NCBI RefSeq assembly: GCF_001666755.1
Contig: NZ_LZJC01000072.1
Span: 54,078 to 118,077, forward strand
Source of the DNA: Mycobacterium sp. E1214
GTDB taxonomy: Bacteria > Actinomycetota > Actinomycetes > Mycobacteriales > Mycobacteriaceae
Direction of reading: 5' to 3'
DNA: 64,000 bases
In this document: one piece after another, positions 15,713 through 24,348 of the stretch
Layout of the letters: each line of letters opens with the position of its first letter
Numbering within the stretch: position 1 is the stretch's first letter
The notes under the pieces: model-generated
The model's database searches: none
Told to the model about the DNA's origin: nothing
What the model saw: the letters and a program-made list of their open reading frames with translations, nothing else
Position numbers and translations under genes: made by a program

Positions 15713-16441
15713 CTACCCGCTGTAGTAGCCCTGACTGATCACTGCACGGCGCGCAGCCTCGACCCTCGCAAGTAGCTCTGAGGATACGGGTAACCGATAT
15801 TCACGTCGGTAAATCAAATCACCGGTGGCCGCGAAGTATTCCAACATCTCCACAGGCGCCTCCCCATCCTTGAGGTTCACCCCCCGATGTCCGAGCCGGG
15901 CATCCGCTGCCTCTGCAGCCTCGGCCCACTGCTGTTGGCCCCGCGTACGCAACTGAACTTCAATCGCTCGGTCATCGCGAATGACTACAAAGTGCACCGC
16001 GCGGTAGCCGATTTCCTTGGGAGAGGTGATGTAGTCACGCGGTTCGCGCCGGAATTGCTGTTTCCAGTTCTTCTCGACACGTCGGCGAACTCGATTCAGC
16101 TCGTCGCCGTCCCTCAAAATCGCACGGACCCCGCCGATGTCTTCCAGCCTCGCCAGCATCGTTGTGCCAGTCGGTGAGCCGACCGTGCGCTGGAGCTTCC
16201 GAATGATTCGTGGTACCCGTTTCAGACGCTGGCCGATCACGTCGTCCGCGATCTCTGTTCTGACCATGCTGGTCAATCCGTTTCGTACCTTGAGCAGCGG
16301 ATACGCGTGCGCTTCCCGAAAGCTGTGGATGACGTGCAGCGCCTCGTCGATGGCGGCGTCTGAGACGTCAGCATCCTCGTACGCGTAGCGGCGGACCAGT
16401 TCCCCGCACCTGTTGAGCTTGTTCTTGCTCACCTCCACCAC
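15713..16441 (-). CDS. RelA/SpoT nucleotidyltransferase-domain protein (toxSAS-like)
   Basis: A 242-residue protein from GTG 16441 (GTG 16432 possible). It has a helical N-terminal part with SFREAHAYPLLKVR, then the synthetase fold: LEDIGGVRAIL (D101), RDYITSPKEIGYRAVH (135-150) with the nucleotide-stacking Tyr and His, and AIEVQLRTRGQQQWAEAAE (E161). There is no HD hydrolase, TGS or ACT domain, so it is a single-domain synthetase. Such enzymes make (p)ppGpp-type alarmones or pyrophosphorylate tRNA as toxins. The mycobacteriophage Phrann gp29 (PhRel) family is a prophage-borne example that blocks superinfection. Prophage location and a co-transcribed small gene suggest a phage-defence toxin-antitoxin pair. 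Confidence 0.88.
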   Translation of the reverse strand: MVEVSKNKLNRCGELVRRYAYEDADVSDAAIDEALHVIHSFREAHAYPLLKVRNGLTSMVRTEIADDVIGQRLKRVPRIIRKLQRTVGSPTGTTMLARLEDIGGVRAILRDGDELNRVRRRVEKNWKQQFRREPRDYITSPKEIGYRAVHFVVIRDDRAIEVQLRTRGQQQWAEAAEAADARLGHRGVNLKDGEAPVEMLEYFAATGDLIYRREYRLPVSSELLARVEAARRAVISQGYYSG

Positions 16442-16585
16442 GCGCTGACTCTACGGCGGGAAAGGTGGTCTCTCCAACTATTCCTCTGGTCTCTGTATCA
16501 CCGATCTTCGCGACGCGGGCCAGGGAACGACTCTCCTACCAGATTCGGTCACGTGACAGGGGATTGGCGGCTACCGTCCGTAAGC

Positions 16586-16774
16586 ATGTCTGGGGAGAAC
16601 ATCAGGGACCTTATAGCCGGCACGGCAGAGACATTGCTGCATGCGATCAAGGCGAGCGCCGGGGAGTACACCACCCCGGCGAACCTTGAGCAGCTTGCGA
16701 ACGCTTATGCGACGGTGGTGGGCGCCGCCCCAAAGCCGCCGCCGGCGGCGCCGCGCGCTGCCGTGGTGCGGTAG
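16586..16774 (+). CDS. Small hypothetical element protein (62 aa)
   Basis: From ATG 16586: MSGENIRDLIAGTAETLLHA then IKASAGEYTTPANLEQLANAY and a proline-rich tail. It is divergent from the RelA/SpoT operon. The helical, small-protein pattern with an alanine/proline-rich end resembles many small mycobacteriophage genes. No function is known. A longer frame upstream (from 16553) lacks support. Confidence 0.5.
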   Translation: MSGENIRDLIAGTAETLLHAIKASAGEYTTPANLEQLANAYATVVGAAPKPPPAAPRAAVVR

Positions 16775-16789
16775 ACCCCGGCGGCCTTG

Positions 16790-16981
16790 TTACTGCATCT
16801 CCATGGCGCCAGGGTTCTTCTCGCGGGCCCGCGCCAGCCGCACCGACTCGGCCGCCATCTGCTCAACCCGTTCGTCGGTGAGACGCTCACCGTTGACGTA
16901 CACCGCTTCCTGCTCGAGGTCGACGTCGTCAACCTCGACGTCGTCGCCAATCACGTACGCGCTCGGATCCTTCGCGGTCAT
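16790..16981 (-). CDS. Small antitoxin-like protein (CopG/RHH-like)
   Basis: A 63-residue protein: MTAKDPSAYVIGDDVEVDDV then DLEQEAVYVNGERLTDERVEQM, AAESVRLARAREKNPG. The acidic start followed by YVNGERLTDERVEQMAAE resembles the short ribbon-helix-helix-type antitoxins of mycobacteria (DLDxExVxxxGxRLTExRAExIA). It is last in a three-gene minus-strand operon. No canonical toxin follows it, so a toxin-antitoxin role is uncertain. Confidence 0.55.
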   Translation of the reverse strand: MTAKDPSAYVIGDDVEVDDVDLEQEAVYVNGERLTDERVEQMAAESVRLARAREKNPGAMEMQ

Positions 16982-16990
16982 CGGTTCTGA

Positions 16991-17395
16991 TCACCCCCGA
17001 CTCCATAATGGCTCGGTCTTCGACCAATGATCGGCCGCGCACCGGCTTCGGCTTTTTCGGGGCAATCCGAAAAAGACTGGTGGCGCGGTGAACTGCCTTT
17101 TTAGGGTCAACCCTGAGAAGTGCTTCGCCATCAGTGCTCGGTGTTCCCAGTCGGCCCTGGCGGCGATGGCCGCGCGCTGGCGCATCCTGCGGTCGACGAC
17201 CACGGCGCAGGCGACGACGAGCACCGGCACGAAGAACCACGGGTACGCCAGGATTACGCCGACCACGGTGTAGAGCGAGGGTAGGCCGATGAAGGCGCCG
17301 ACGCATACTGCTGCAGCTGGGTGTCGATCCGCCCAGGCGGCCCTTATGGACCGCCTGGGCGCGTAGCCGCACCGCTGGCAGGGGTGGCTAGCCAT
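16991..17395 (-). CDS. Small membrane protein with N-terminal CxxC zinc ribbon
   Basis: A 134-residue protein from ATG 17395. HPCQRCGYAPRR at the N-terminus gives one CxxC pair. It is followed by two adjacent hydrophobic helices (HPAAAVCVGAFIGLPSLYTVV, LAYPWFFVPVLVVACAVVV) and a basic cytoplasmic tail. Overlap with the upstream gene (8 bp) and 9 bp spacing to the downstream small antitoxin-like gene define an operon. Function unknown; a membrane effector is possible. Confidence 0.65.
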   Translation of the reverse strand: MASHPCQRCGYAPRRSIRAAWADRHPAAAVCVGAFIGLPSLYTVVGVILAYPWFFVPVLVVACAVVVDRRMRQRAAIAARADWEHRALMAKHFSGLTLKRQFTAPPVFFGLPRKSRSRCAADHWSKTEPLWSRG

Positions 17396-17714
17396 CGCTG
17401 TGGCCGTCGGCTTCGGCTTCGTTGACCGCGGCGAGGATCGCCTCGCCGAGTGCTCGAGCCTGCTCCAACGTGAGCGGATGGTCGGCGTGCGTCCGATGGA
17501 CGAGCACCTCGCGTTGCACGGTGCCGTCCTGTTGTTGGGTACCGGCGATCACTACATCGATTTCCGAACACGCGGCGACCGTGCGAATGGTGCCGGTGAA
17601 GTAGCGCGAGGGCTGATTGTCTCCGGTCCGAGTGGGAGGCTCCCACTCGTTTACTTCGGCCGCGCCGGCAGGCAGCGGATAGTTCGGGCGCGGGGTGGTG
17701 GTGGTGGTGATCAT
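17388..17714 (-). CDS. Hypothetical element protein, first of right-end operon
   Basis: A 108-residue protein from ATG 17714 with AAAGGAA nine bases upstream. Contains VNEWEPPTRTGDNQPSRYFTG, then TVAACSEIDVVIAGTQQQDG and HRTHADHPLTLEQARALGEAI, LAAVNEAEADG. The C-terminal LTLEQARALGEAILAAV is common in small mycobacteriophage/mycobacterial proteins of unknown role. It is preceded by the right-arm repeat block and attR, so its promoter probably lies in 17715-17800. Confidence 0.6.
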   Translation of the reverse strand: MITTTTTPRPNYPLPAGAAEVNEWEPPTRTGDNQPSRYFTGTIRTVAACSEIDVVIAGTQQQDGTVQREVLVHRTHADHPLTLEQARALGEAILAAVNEAEADGHSDG

Positions 17715-17798
17715 GGTCTGTTCCTTTCGAGGGCTGGATGAGGGATGAACGGGTCGGTTGTCAGTGCGGGAGGTGCTCGGGGCCTATTAGAGCGGGCG

Positions 17799-17866
17799 TG
17801 GCCGACACGTGGCCGCAATTTGGCCGCAGTTACAGATAACTGTGGTGAAATACCGTTATGTATTTT
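17799..17866 (+). repeat. Right-arm repeat block: three 11-bp TGGCCG repeats plus downstream match
   Basis: TGGCCG at 17799, 17810 and 17821, spaced exactly 11 bp, followed by TAACTGTGGTGAAATACC...GTTATGTATTTT. The order, spacing and flanking bases (G, G, T before the three hexamers) match the left block at 2146-2210. Both are in direct orientation, 60 and 84 bp from the att core. Proposed arm-type sites for the integrase. Confidence 0.7.
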
Positions 17867-17909
17867 CGCAGTTGAGGGCCTTTTCGCCACCGTCATCAGG
17901 TAGCTGAAT

Positions 17910-17935
17910 AGGGTTCGAGTCCCTCCGCCCGCACT
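17910..17935 (+). repeat. attR core (26-bp tRNA-Leu fragment)
   Basis: Perfect copy of 2060-2085. It is not a functional tRNA: bases upstream (TAGCTGAAT) do not continue the tRNA, so it is the displaced attR core. Confidence 0.93.
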
Positions 17936-18011
17936 CACCGATCAGCGCCGCCGCGGCGGGCATGCTGGCGTTTCCGGCTCAGCCGCTGCCGCGGCCGGGT
18001 ATCTTTCCCCC

Positions 18012-18311
18012 ATGCGGTTCACCCACGTCGGCGCCGCGCTGATCGCCGCGCCGCTCGCGCTACTGGGGGCCTGGCCGGCGCACGCCGACACCGGCGTCCC
18101 GGGCTACGTCGCGTGCGTCGGTGGGGATGCCAAGCCTCCGCCGCCGGGAGTCAACGCCGAATTCTGGTTTCCCAGCGTGCACGTGATCGCGGTCGACCTG
18201 GATTCCGGCTGGTCCTCCGACCAGGTGGTGCAGCGACTGGTCGGCATGGGCGTCAAGCCCGACGACGCCGCCAAACGGGTGCGCTGCTTCATGGCCAACC
18301 AGCCGCACTGA
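18012..18311 (+). CDS. Small secreted protein
   Basis: A 99-residue protein with an N-terminal signal peptide (MRFTHVGAALIAAPLALLGA, cleavage likely after AHA) and a mature part starting DTGVPGYVACVGGDAK. Two cysteines (CVGG and VRCF) could form a disulfide. The C-terminal SSDQVVQRLVGMGVKPDDAAKRVRCF is reminiscent of DUF732-type mycobacterial exported proteins. It is the first chromosomal gene after attR. Function unknown. Confidence 0.75.
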   Translation: MRFTHVGAALIAAPLALLGAWPAHADTGVPGYVACVGGDAKPPPPGVNAEFWFPSVHVIAVDLDSGWSSDQVVQRLVGMGVKPDDAAKRVRCFMANQPH

Positions 18312-18372
18312 GCCGACAGGCTTCAACCGCCCGGCGGCGGGTACGTGTAGTCACGGACCCGAGGGAGCAGCC

Positions 18373-18690
18373 ATGGCCAGCGAATACGAGCCGCCCGCAC
18401 TGCGCGAGGCGGCGGTCACCGACCAGGAGATCGCGCGCGCCGAGCGCCGGGCCGCGCAGGCGCGGGAGCGGGCCGCCCACGCCGGCCTGTCGGCCGCGCG
18501 CAGCTTCGAGGAGTCGGCGCGCCAGCACGATCGGGTTGCGCGGGTCCAGGACCAGACCATCCGCCAGGGCGCGTCCCACGACGAGATTCACCGCGAATCG
18601 GCGGCCCGCCACCGCGAGGCCGCGATCGACGACCGCAAGTTGGCCGAGCTCAAGCGCAAAGAGTCCGAGGCGGACCTCGCCGGCGACTAG
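18373..18690 (+). CDS. Small charged coiled-coil protein
   Basis: A 105-residue, very charged, helical protein (REAAVTDQEIARAERRAAQA, ARQHDRVARVQDQTIRQG, HREAAIDDRKLAELKRKES). RBS GGGAGCAG before ATG 18373. No signal peptide or known domain. Its 3' end overlaps the convergent DCC-family gene by 4 bp. Function unknown. Confidence 0.65.
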   Translation: MASEYEPPALREAAVTDQEIARAERRAAQARERAAHAGLSAARSFEESARQHDRVARVQDQTIRQGASHDEIHRESAARHREAAIDDRKLAELKRKESEADLAGD

Positions 18691-19124
18691 GCGTCGAGGA
18701 AGCGGGCCCGCACATCCGGCGACGGCAACGGGCACGTGTCGTATTTGCCGAAGATGCGGTAGCGGATGCCGGCGAAGCCGTCGTAGAGCCGGTCCCGCAG
18801 GGGGCCGGGGATCACGCCGGCGGCCGTGAACAGCTTCCACGGGCCGCCGAGGTAATCCGCGACGCGGATCGCGGCCGCGGAGCGTACGAAGACCCGCTCG
18901 CCCGCGCCGCCGGGCGCCTCGACGAACACCATGGAGTCGACGTCCTTGATCGCGGGGTGCCGGCCGAAAACGCCTTGCGCGTAATCGCTTTGCAGGGCGG
19001 CGAACCGCAGGGTGCCGCGCCGGTCGAACCGCAGAATGGTGCGCACCGCCCAGTTGCAGACGCCACACACGCCGTCGTAGAGCAGCACCGGCGCCTCCGG
19101 CCGGCCCAGCGCGTCACCGCTCAT
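18687..19124 (-). CDS. DCC-family thiol-disulfide oxidoreductase (DUF393)
   Basis: A 145-residue protein. It starts near VLLYDGVCGVCNWAVRTILRFDRRG, the DxxCxxCN signature of the YuxK/DCC family, followed by LRFAALQSDYAQ and SAAAIRVADYLGGPWKLF typical of the family. Predicted cytosolic redox protein with a thioredoxin-like fold. Divergent from the TetR-irtAB operon across the IdeR-box region, so it may share iron control. Confidence 0.85.
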   Translation of the reverse strand: MSGDALGRPEAPVLLYDGVCGVCNWAVRTILRFDRRGTLRFAALQSDYAQGVFGRHPAIKDVDSMVFVEAPGGAGERVFVRSAAAIRVADYLGGPWKLFTAAGVIPGPLRDRLYDGFAGIRYRIFGKYDTCPLPSPDVRARFLDA

Positions 19125-19153
19125 GAGTCCAGGTTACCGACCGCCCACCGGAG

Positions 19154-19182
19154 TTGACCTATGGTTAGGCAACCCTTAGTTT
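19154..19182 (+). promoter_or_regulatory. Promoter with candidate IdeR box for the irtAB operon
   Basis: TTGACC (19154-19159) and TAGTTT (19177-19182) are 17 bp apart and fit -35/-10 elements. Between them 19160-19178 matches 14 of 19 positions of the IdeR consensus TTAGGTTAGGCTAACCTAA, including the central GGTTAGGC. In M. tuberculosis irtA is IdeR-controlled, so iron-dependent repression of this unit is likely. The site overlaps the spacer, as expected for a repressor. Confidence 0.65.
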
Positions 19183-19214
19183 ATGGGGTAACTTACCGAG
19201 TCGGAGTGAACCGG

Positions 19215-19928
19215 ATGCAGACAGTCGCGCCGCGACAAGGGGGACGGCCCCCACTGATCACGCTGGACGACGTCCTCGCCATCGGCCGCGACCTGGGCAT
19301 GCGGCGGTTGAGCATCAGCGCGGTGGCCGCGCGGCTCGGCGTGTCCACGACCGCGTTGTACCGGCACGTCGACGGCCGGTGGGATCTCGAACGGCTGGTC
19401 GGCGAGAGCCTGCTCGGCGAGCTGGACCTGCGCGACGATCCCGACGCGACCGTCGAGGAGCACCTGGTGTCGTTCGCCGCGCAGCTGCAAAGTTTCACCG
19501 CCGCGCACCCGGGACTCGCGTCGTATCTGCAAGTCCTGTTTCCGCGCGGCGACGGCGGGCGATGGTTGCTGGCCGCCGAGGTCGACGCGTTGAGCCGGCG
19601 CGGCTACTGTGCCGACGCGGCCATCCTGCTGAGCAGCGCGGTCGCCGGCGTCGCGATCAGCCTGGCCGCCCGCGAGGAGAGCAACGCCGGCGCGACGGGG
19701 GGAGACCACGCCGGCGAGTTCGCGGCGGAACGCGACGCCGTCGCCGACCGGCTCGCCGGTGATCCGCAGCTGGGCGCCGCCCATATCGGCGTGTCGCAGG
19801 TGTCGGCCGCTGAATTTCTGCGACTGCTGCTGGTCGCATCGATCCGCGGCCTGGTGGCGCAGATTCCGCCGGGGCGCCCGATCGACGACATCGTCGCGGG
19901 CCTGGCGCCCGCGGGAAGGGACCGTTGA
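19215..19928 (+). CDS. TetR-family regulator coupled to irtAB
   Basis: A 237-residue protein from ATG 19215 (GGAG eight bases upstream). An earlier in-frame ATG at 19161 lies inside the IdeR box and is rejected. HTH region [36 protein letters not shown] (about 30-65) is typical TetR. The C-terminal ligand domain is divergent. Its TGA overlaps the irtA start (TGATG), so it is expressed with the transporter, which is unlike the M. tuberculosis arrangement. It probably tunes siderophore uptake or senses a related ligand. That role is inferred from coupling. Confidence 0.85.
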   Translation: MQTVAPRQGGRPPLITLDDVLAIGRDLGMRRLSISAVAARLGVSTTALYRHVDGRWDLERLVGESLLGELDLRDDPDATVEEHLVSFAAQLQSFTAAHPGLASYLQVLFPRGDGGRWLLAAEVDALSRRGYCADAAILLSSAVAGVAISLAAREESNAGATGGDHAGEFAAERDAVADRLAGDPQLGAAHIGVSQVSAAEFLRLLLVASIRGLVAQIPPGRPIDDIVAGLAPAGRDR

Positions 19929-22546
19929 TGGCTCGGGGTTTCTCCGGCGTGATGCTGCGGAGCTTCGGCGCCCGCGACCACGTCGCCACGGTGATCGAAA
20001 CCGTCCGGATCGCACCGCATCTCGTGCGGATCCGGATGAGCTCGCCGACCTTGTTCGAGGACGTCGACGCCGAGCCGGCGGCGTGGCTGCGGTTCTGGTT
20101 TCCGGATCCGGACGGATCGACCACCGAATTCCAGCGCGCCTACACGATTTCCGAGGCCGACGTCGCCGCCGGCCGGTTCGCGGTCGACGTCGTGCTGCAC
20201 GAGCCGGCGGGCCCGGCGTCGCAATGGGCCCGCGCCGTGCAACCCGGCGCCACCATCGCGGTGATGGCGCTGATGGGTTCGTCGCGCTTCGACGCGCCCG
20301 AACAGCAGCCCGCGGGTTACCTGCTGATCGGCGACTCGGCCTCCATCCCGGGCATGAACGGCATCATCGGGGTGGTACCCGGTGACGTACCGATCGAGAT
20401 GTACCTCGAGCAACACGACGCCAACGACCCGTCGATCCCGATCGCCGAGCACCCCCGCCTGCGCGTGCACTGGGTCGCGCGCCGCGACGAGAAGTCGCTC
20501 GCCGCCGCGATCGAGAGCCGGGACTGGTCGGACTGGTACGCCTGGGCGACGCCGGAGGCAACGGTGCTCAAGCACGTGCGGGCCCGGCTGCGCGACGAGT
20601 TCGGCTTCCCCAAGTCGGAGGTGCACGCCCAGGCCTATTGGAGCGCCGGACGCGCGATGGGCACCCGCCGCGGCGACGAGCCGGGCGGGGCCGACGGTGT
20701 GGCCCCCACCGTGTCCGCGGAAGACGTTGCCGCGCAGCTCGAGTCGGCCCAGCAGGTGCCCGCTGCGGCGCCCGCCGTCGCGACGCCGCGCGGCAACTGG
20801 CGCGCGCAGGGTGCCGGCCGGTTGCTCGCGCCGCTTCGGTCGGCGCTCATCCTCTCCGGGGCGCTGCAGGCGGTCATCACGCTGGTGCAGCTGGCGCCGT
20901 TCGTGTTGCTGGTCGAGCTGGCCCGGTTGCTGGTAGCCGGCGCGCCGGCGGCCCGGCTGTGGCAGCTGGGCGTCGCGGCGGTGTCGCTGCTGGGGTTGGG
21001 TGCCCTGCTCGGCGCCGCCCTGACGCTGTGGCTGCACGTCGTCGACGCCCGGTTCGCCCGCGATCTGCGTTCGCGCCTGCTGGGCAAGCTGTCCCGGTTG
21101 CCGTTGGGCTGGTTCACGGCCCGCGGGTCGGGCTCGGTCAAGCAGCTGCTGACCGACGACACGTTGTCGCTGCACTATTTGGTCACCCACGCCATCCCGG
21201 ACGCAGTCGGCGCGATCGTCGCGCCGGTCGCCGTGCTGGTGTACCTGTTCGTCGTCGACTGGCGGGTCGCCCTGGTCCTGTTTCTGCCGGTCCTGGTCTA
21301 TCTGGTGCTGACGTCGTCGCTGACGATTCAGTCGGGCCCGCGCATCCCGCAGTCGCAGCGCTGGGCCGAGCGCATGAACGGCGAGGCCGGCGCCTACCTC
21401 GAGGGCCAGCCGGTGATCCGCGTGTTCGGTGGCGCCGCCGCGTCGAGTTTCCGCCGCCGGCTGGACGAGTACGTCGGCTTCCTGGTCGCCTGGCAACGCC
21501 CGCTGGCGGGCAAGAAGACCTTCATGGACCTGGTCACCCGGCCGTCGACCTTTTTGTGGCTGATCGCGCTCACCGGCACCTCGCTCGTCGTCACCCACCG
21601 GATGGACCCGGTGAACGTGTTGCCGTTCCTGTTGCTGGGCACCACCTTCGGCGCGCGACTGCTCGGCATCGCCTACGGGGTGGGCGGCATCAGCGCCGGC
21701 ATGCTGGCCGCCCGGCGCCTGCAGAACACCCTCGACGAGCCGGAGCTGGGCGTGCGCGAGGGCGCACGAACCGGCGGTGAGCCGACGGCCACGGTGGAGT
21801 TCGACCACGTCAGCTTCGGCTATCGCCCCGGGGTTCCGGTGATCCACGACGTGTCGCTGACCCTGCGGCCCGGCACCGTCACCGCCCTGGTGGGGCCGTC
21901 GGGCTCCGGGAAGTCGACGCTGGCCGCGCTGGCGGCCCGGTTCCACGACGTCGACCAGGGCGCGATACGCGTTGCGGGACAAGACGTCCGGTCGTTGACC
22001 GCCGACGAGCTGTACGCGCGGGTCGGTTTCGTGTTGCAGGAGACGCACCTGGTGCACGGCACCGTCGCCGAAAACATCGCCCTCGCGGTGCCCGAGGCCT
22101 CCGCGGAGCAGATCACCGACGCGGCGCGCCAGGCGCAGATCCACGAGCGCATCCTGCGGCTGCCGGACGGCTACGACACCGTGCTGGGCGCCGGCAGCGG
22201 GCTGTCCGGCGGCGAGCGGCAACGGCTGACCATCGCCCGGGCGATCCTGGCCGACACCCCGGTCCTGATCCTCGACGAGGCCACGGCCTTCGCCGACCCG
22301 GAATCGGAATACCTGGTCCAGCAAGCGCTCAACCGGTTGACCCGGGACCGCACCGTGCTGGTGATCGCGCACCGGTTGCACACCATCACGCAGGCACACC
22401 AGATCGTGGTGCTCGATCACGGCCGGATCGCCGAGCGCGGCACGCACGACGAGCTGTTGGCCGCCGACGGGCGCTACCGGCGGCTGTGGGAGGGCGGCCG
22501 CCGCGACCCGGTGTCCGCCGGCACGGCGCAGGGGGGTGGCCGATGA
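19928..22546 (+). CDS. irtA: IrtA: siderophore-interacting FAD domain fused to ABC exporter-fold half-transporter
   Basis: A 872-residue protein starting at ATG 19928. Residues about 15-240 form a siderophore-interacting FAD/NAD-type domain ([68 protein letters not shown]). After a linker come six transmembrane helices (about 300-580) and an ABC ATPase: Walker [11 protein letters not shown]-loop [10 protein letters not shown], signature LSGGERQR, Walker [15 protein letters not shown]. With IrtB it imports ferric carboxymycobactin and reduces the iron at the inner membrane. Same gene order as Rv1348-Rv1349, with stop overlapping irtB (ATGA). Confidence 0.97.
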   Translation: MARGFSGVMLRSFGARDHVATVIETVRIAPHLVRIRMSSPTLFEDVDAEPAAWLRFWFPDPDGSTTEFQRAYTISEADVAAGRFAVDVVLHEPAGPASQWARAVQPGATIAVMALMGSSRFDAPEQQPAGYLLIGDSASIPGMNGIIGVVPGDVPIEMYLEQHDANDPSIPIAEHPRLRVHWVARRDEKSLAAAIESRDWSDWYAWATPEATVLKHVRARLRDEFGFPKSEVHAQAYWSAGRAMGTRRGDEPGGADGVAPTVSAEDVAAQLESAQQVPAAAPAVATPRGNWRAQGAGRLLAPLRSALILSGALQAVITLVQLAPFVLLVELARLLVAGAPAARLWQLGVAAVSLLGLGALLGAALTLWLHVVDARFARDLRSRLLGKLSRLPLGWFTARGSGSVKQLLTDDTLSLHYLVTHAIPDAVGAIVAPVAVLVYLFVVDWRVALVLFLPVLVYLVLTSSLTIQSGPRIPQSQRWAERMNGEAGAYLEGQPVIRVFGGAAASSFRRRLDEYVGFLVAWQRPLAGKKTFMDLVTRPSTFLWLIALTGTSLVVTHRMDPVNVLPFLLLGTTFGARLLGIAYGVGGISAGMLAARRLQNTLDEPELGVREGARTGGEPTATVEFDHVSFGYRPGVPVIHDVSLTLRPGTVTALVGPSGSGKSTLAALAARFHDVDQGAIRVAGQDVRSLTADELYARVGFVLQETHLVHGTVAENIALAVPEASAEQITDAARQAQIHERILRLPDGYDTVLGAGSGLSGGERQRLTIARAILADTPVLILDEATAFADPESEYLVQQALNRLTRDRTVLVIAHRLHTITQAHQIVVLDHGRIAERGTHDELLAADGRYRRLWEGGRRDPVSAGTAQGGGR

Positions 22547-24276
22547 TCCGCACCTGGTTGGGCCTGGTCCCGGCGGACCGGCGCACCCAGGTCGTCCGCT
22601 ACGCCGCGCTGGGCCTGCTCTCGGTCGTCGTGCGGGCGGTCGCCACGGTGCTGTTGGTGCCCTTGGTGGGGGCGTTGTTCAGCGACGCGCCGCGCGGGGC
22701 GCTGATGTGGCTCGGCTGGCTCACCGCCGCGACCGTGCTGGGCTGGGTGCTCGACACCAGCACCGCGCGCATCGGTTTCGACCTGGGGTTCGCGGTGCTC
22801 GACCACAGCCAGCACGACGTGGCCGACCGGTTGCCCGACGTGCGGCTGGACTGGTTCACCGCCGAGAACACCGCGACCGCCCGGCAGGCGATCGCCGCCA
22901 CCGGGCCCGAACTCGTCGGGCTCGTGGTGAACCTGCTGACGCCGCTCAGCTCGGCCGTGCTGTTGCCCGCGGCCATCGCGGTCGCCCTGCTGCCCATCTC
23001 CTGGCAACTCGGGGTGGCGGCGCTGGGCGGCGTGCCGCTGCTGCTCGGCGCGCTATGGGCCTCCGCCCGGTTGGCGCGGCGCGCGGATCAGGCGGCGACG
23101 CAGGCCAATACGGCTTTCACCGAACGCATCATCGAATTCGCCCGCACGCAGCAGGCGTTGCGCGCCGCCCGCCGCGTCGAGCCGGCGCGCAGCCTGGTCG
23201 GTGACGCGCTGGCCGCGCAGCACGGCGCGACCATGCGGCTGCTGTCTTGGCAGGTGCCGGGGCAGTTGCTGTTCAGCCTGGCCAGTCAGCTGTCGCTGAT
23301 CCTGCTGGCCGGCGCGACCACCGCGCTGACCGTCGACAAGACCCTGACGGTGCCCGAAGCCGTCGCGCTGATCGTCGTCATCGTGCGCTACCTGGAGCCC
23401 TACACCACCATCAGCGAGTTGGCGCCGGCGCTGGAGAGCACCCGCGCCACACTCGAGCGCATCCGGTCGGTGCTCACCGCGCCCGTGCTCACCGCGGGAG
23501 CCGCCGCGCTGCCGGGCGCCGGCGCGGCGCCCCGCATCGAATTCGACGACGTGGCCTTCTCCTACGACGGCGCCCCGGTGCTCGACGGGGTGCGCTTCGC
23601 GCTCGAACCGGGCAGCACAACGGCGATCGTCGGCCCGTCGGGGTCGGGCAAGAGCACGATCCTCGCGCTGATCGCCGGGCTGCACGAGCCGACGCGTGGC
23701 CGCGTCCTGATCGACGGCGTGGACGCCGCGACACTGAGCGCCGAGGCCCGGCGCGCGGCCAGCAGCGTCGTCTTTCAGCACCCCTACCTGTTCCACGGCA
23801 CGATCCGCGACAACGTGCTGGCCGGTGATCCCGGGGCCGACGCCGAGCGCTTCGGGCGGGCCGTGGCGCTCGCGCGGGTCGACGAGCTCGTCGGCCGCCT
23901 GCCCGACGGCGCCGACAGCGTCGTCGGCGAGGCCGGGTCGGCGCTGTCCGGCGGGGAACGTCAGCGGGTCAGCATCGCCCGCGCGCTGCTCAAGCCCGCG
24001 CCGATCCTGCTGGTGGACGAGGCGACCAGCGCCCTGGACACCGAGAACGAGGCCGCCGTGGTCGACGCGCTGACGGCCGATCCGCACGCCCGCACCCAGG
24101 TGATCGTCGCGCACCGGTTGGCCAGCATCAGCCACGCCGACCGGGTGCTGTTCGTCGACGGCGGGCGGGTGGCCGAGGACGGGACGATCGACGAATTGCT
24201 CGCTGCCGGAGGGCGTTTCGCCGAGTTCTGGCGCCAGCAGCACGAGGCCGCGGCGTGGCGGATTCTCGCGGACTGA
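22543..24276 (+). CDS. irtB: IrtB: ABC half-transporter partner of IrtA
   Basis: A 577-residue protein from ATG 22543, which overlaps the irtA stop by 4 bp. The longer upstream frame has no support. Six transmembrane helices are followed by an ABC ATPase: [39 protein letters not shown] and [15 protein letters not shown]. Forms the heterodimer IrtAB in the inner membrane for carboxymycobactin-iron uptake. Lacks the siderophore-interacting domain, as in M. tuberculosis IrtB. Confidence 0.97.
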   Translation: MIRTWLGLVPADRRTQVVRYAALGLLSVVVRAVATVLLVPLVGALFSDAPRGALMWLGWLTAATVLGWVLDTSTARIGFDLGFAVLDHSQHDVADRLPDVRLDWFTAENTATARQAIAATGPELVGLVVNLLTPLSSAVLLPAAIAVALLPISWQLGVAALGGVPLLLGALWASARLARRADQAATQANTAFTERIIEFARTQQALRAARRVEPARSLVGDALAAQHGATMRLLSWQVPGQLLFSLASQLSLILLAGATTALTVDKTLTVPEAVALIVVIVRYLEPYTTISELAPALESTRATLERIRSVLTAPVLTAGAAALPGAGAAPRIEFDDVAFSYDGAPVLDGVRFALEPGSTTAIVGPSGSGKSTILALIAGLHEPTRGRVLIDGVDAATLSAEARRAASSVVFQHPYLFHGTIRDNVLAGDPGADAERFGRAVALARVDELVGRLPDGADSVVGEAGSALSGGERQRVSIARALLKPAPILLVDEATSALDTENEAAVVDALTADPHARTQVIVAHRLASISHADRVLFVDGGRVAEDGTIDELLAAGGRFAEFWRQQHEAAAWRILAD

Positions 24277-24348
24277 CCCACGGGGCGCGTGTGGTATGCC
24301 TGTAGCGGTTTGTGCGTTGCGTCGGGCCGACTGCGAGGAGAGCTGCCG

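Larger units (their letters stand above)
2060..17935. mobile_element. Integrated prophage-derived element in tRNA-Leu (about 15.8 kb)
   Basis: Bounded by a perfect 26-bp direct repeat (2060-2085 and 17910-17935) that covers the T-arm and acceptor 3' end of tRNA-Leu. It contains a tyrosine integrase reading toward the left end, a divergent regulator/excisionase switch, a DNA ATPase with an iteron-like cluster, phage zinc-finger and HTH proteins, a scaffold-like protein and a tape-measure protein. No terminase large subunit, portal, major capsid, tail tube, lysin or holin is visible. It is therefore either a deleted prophage or a satellite-like element. The right arm holds a RelA/SpoT-domain gene and other cargo on the minus strand. 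Confidence 0.93.

Noticed and set aside
17401..17741. Plus-strand frames near attR
   Set aside because: Overlap the better-supported minus-strand operon with clear RBS and overlaps.
2060..17935. CRISPR-like reading of the repeated hexamers and GGAAAC cluster
   Set aside because: The units are too short and lack unique spacers of constant length; no cas genes are present.
19604..22447. 947-residue minus-strand open frame
   Set aside because: Antisense to irtA, with no domain and composition typical of a shadow.
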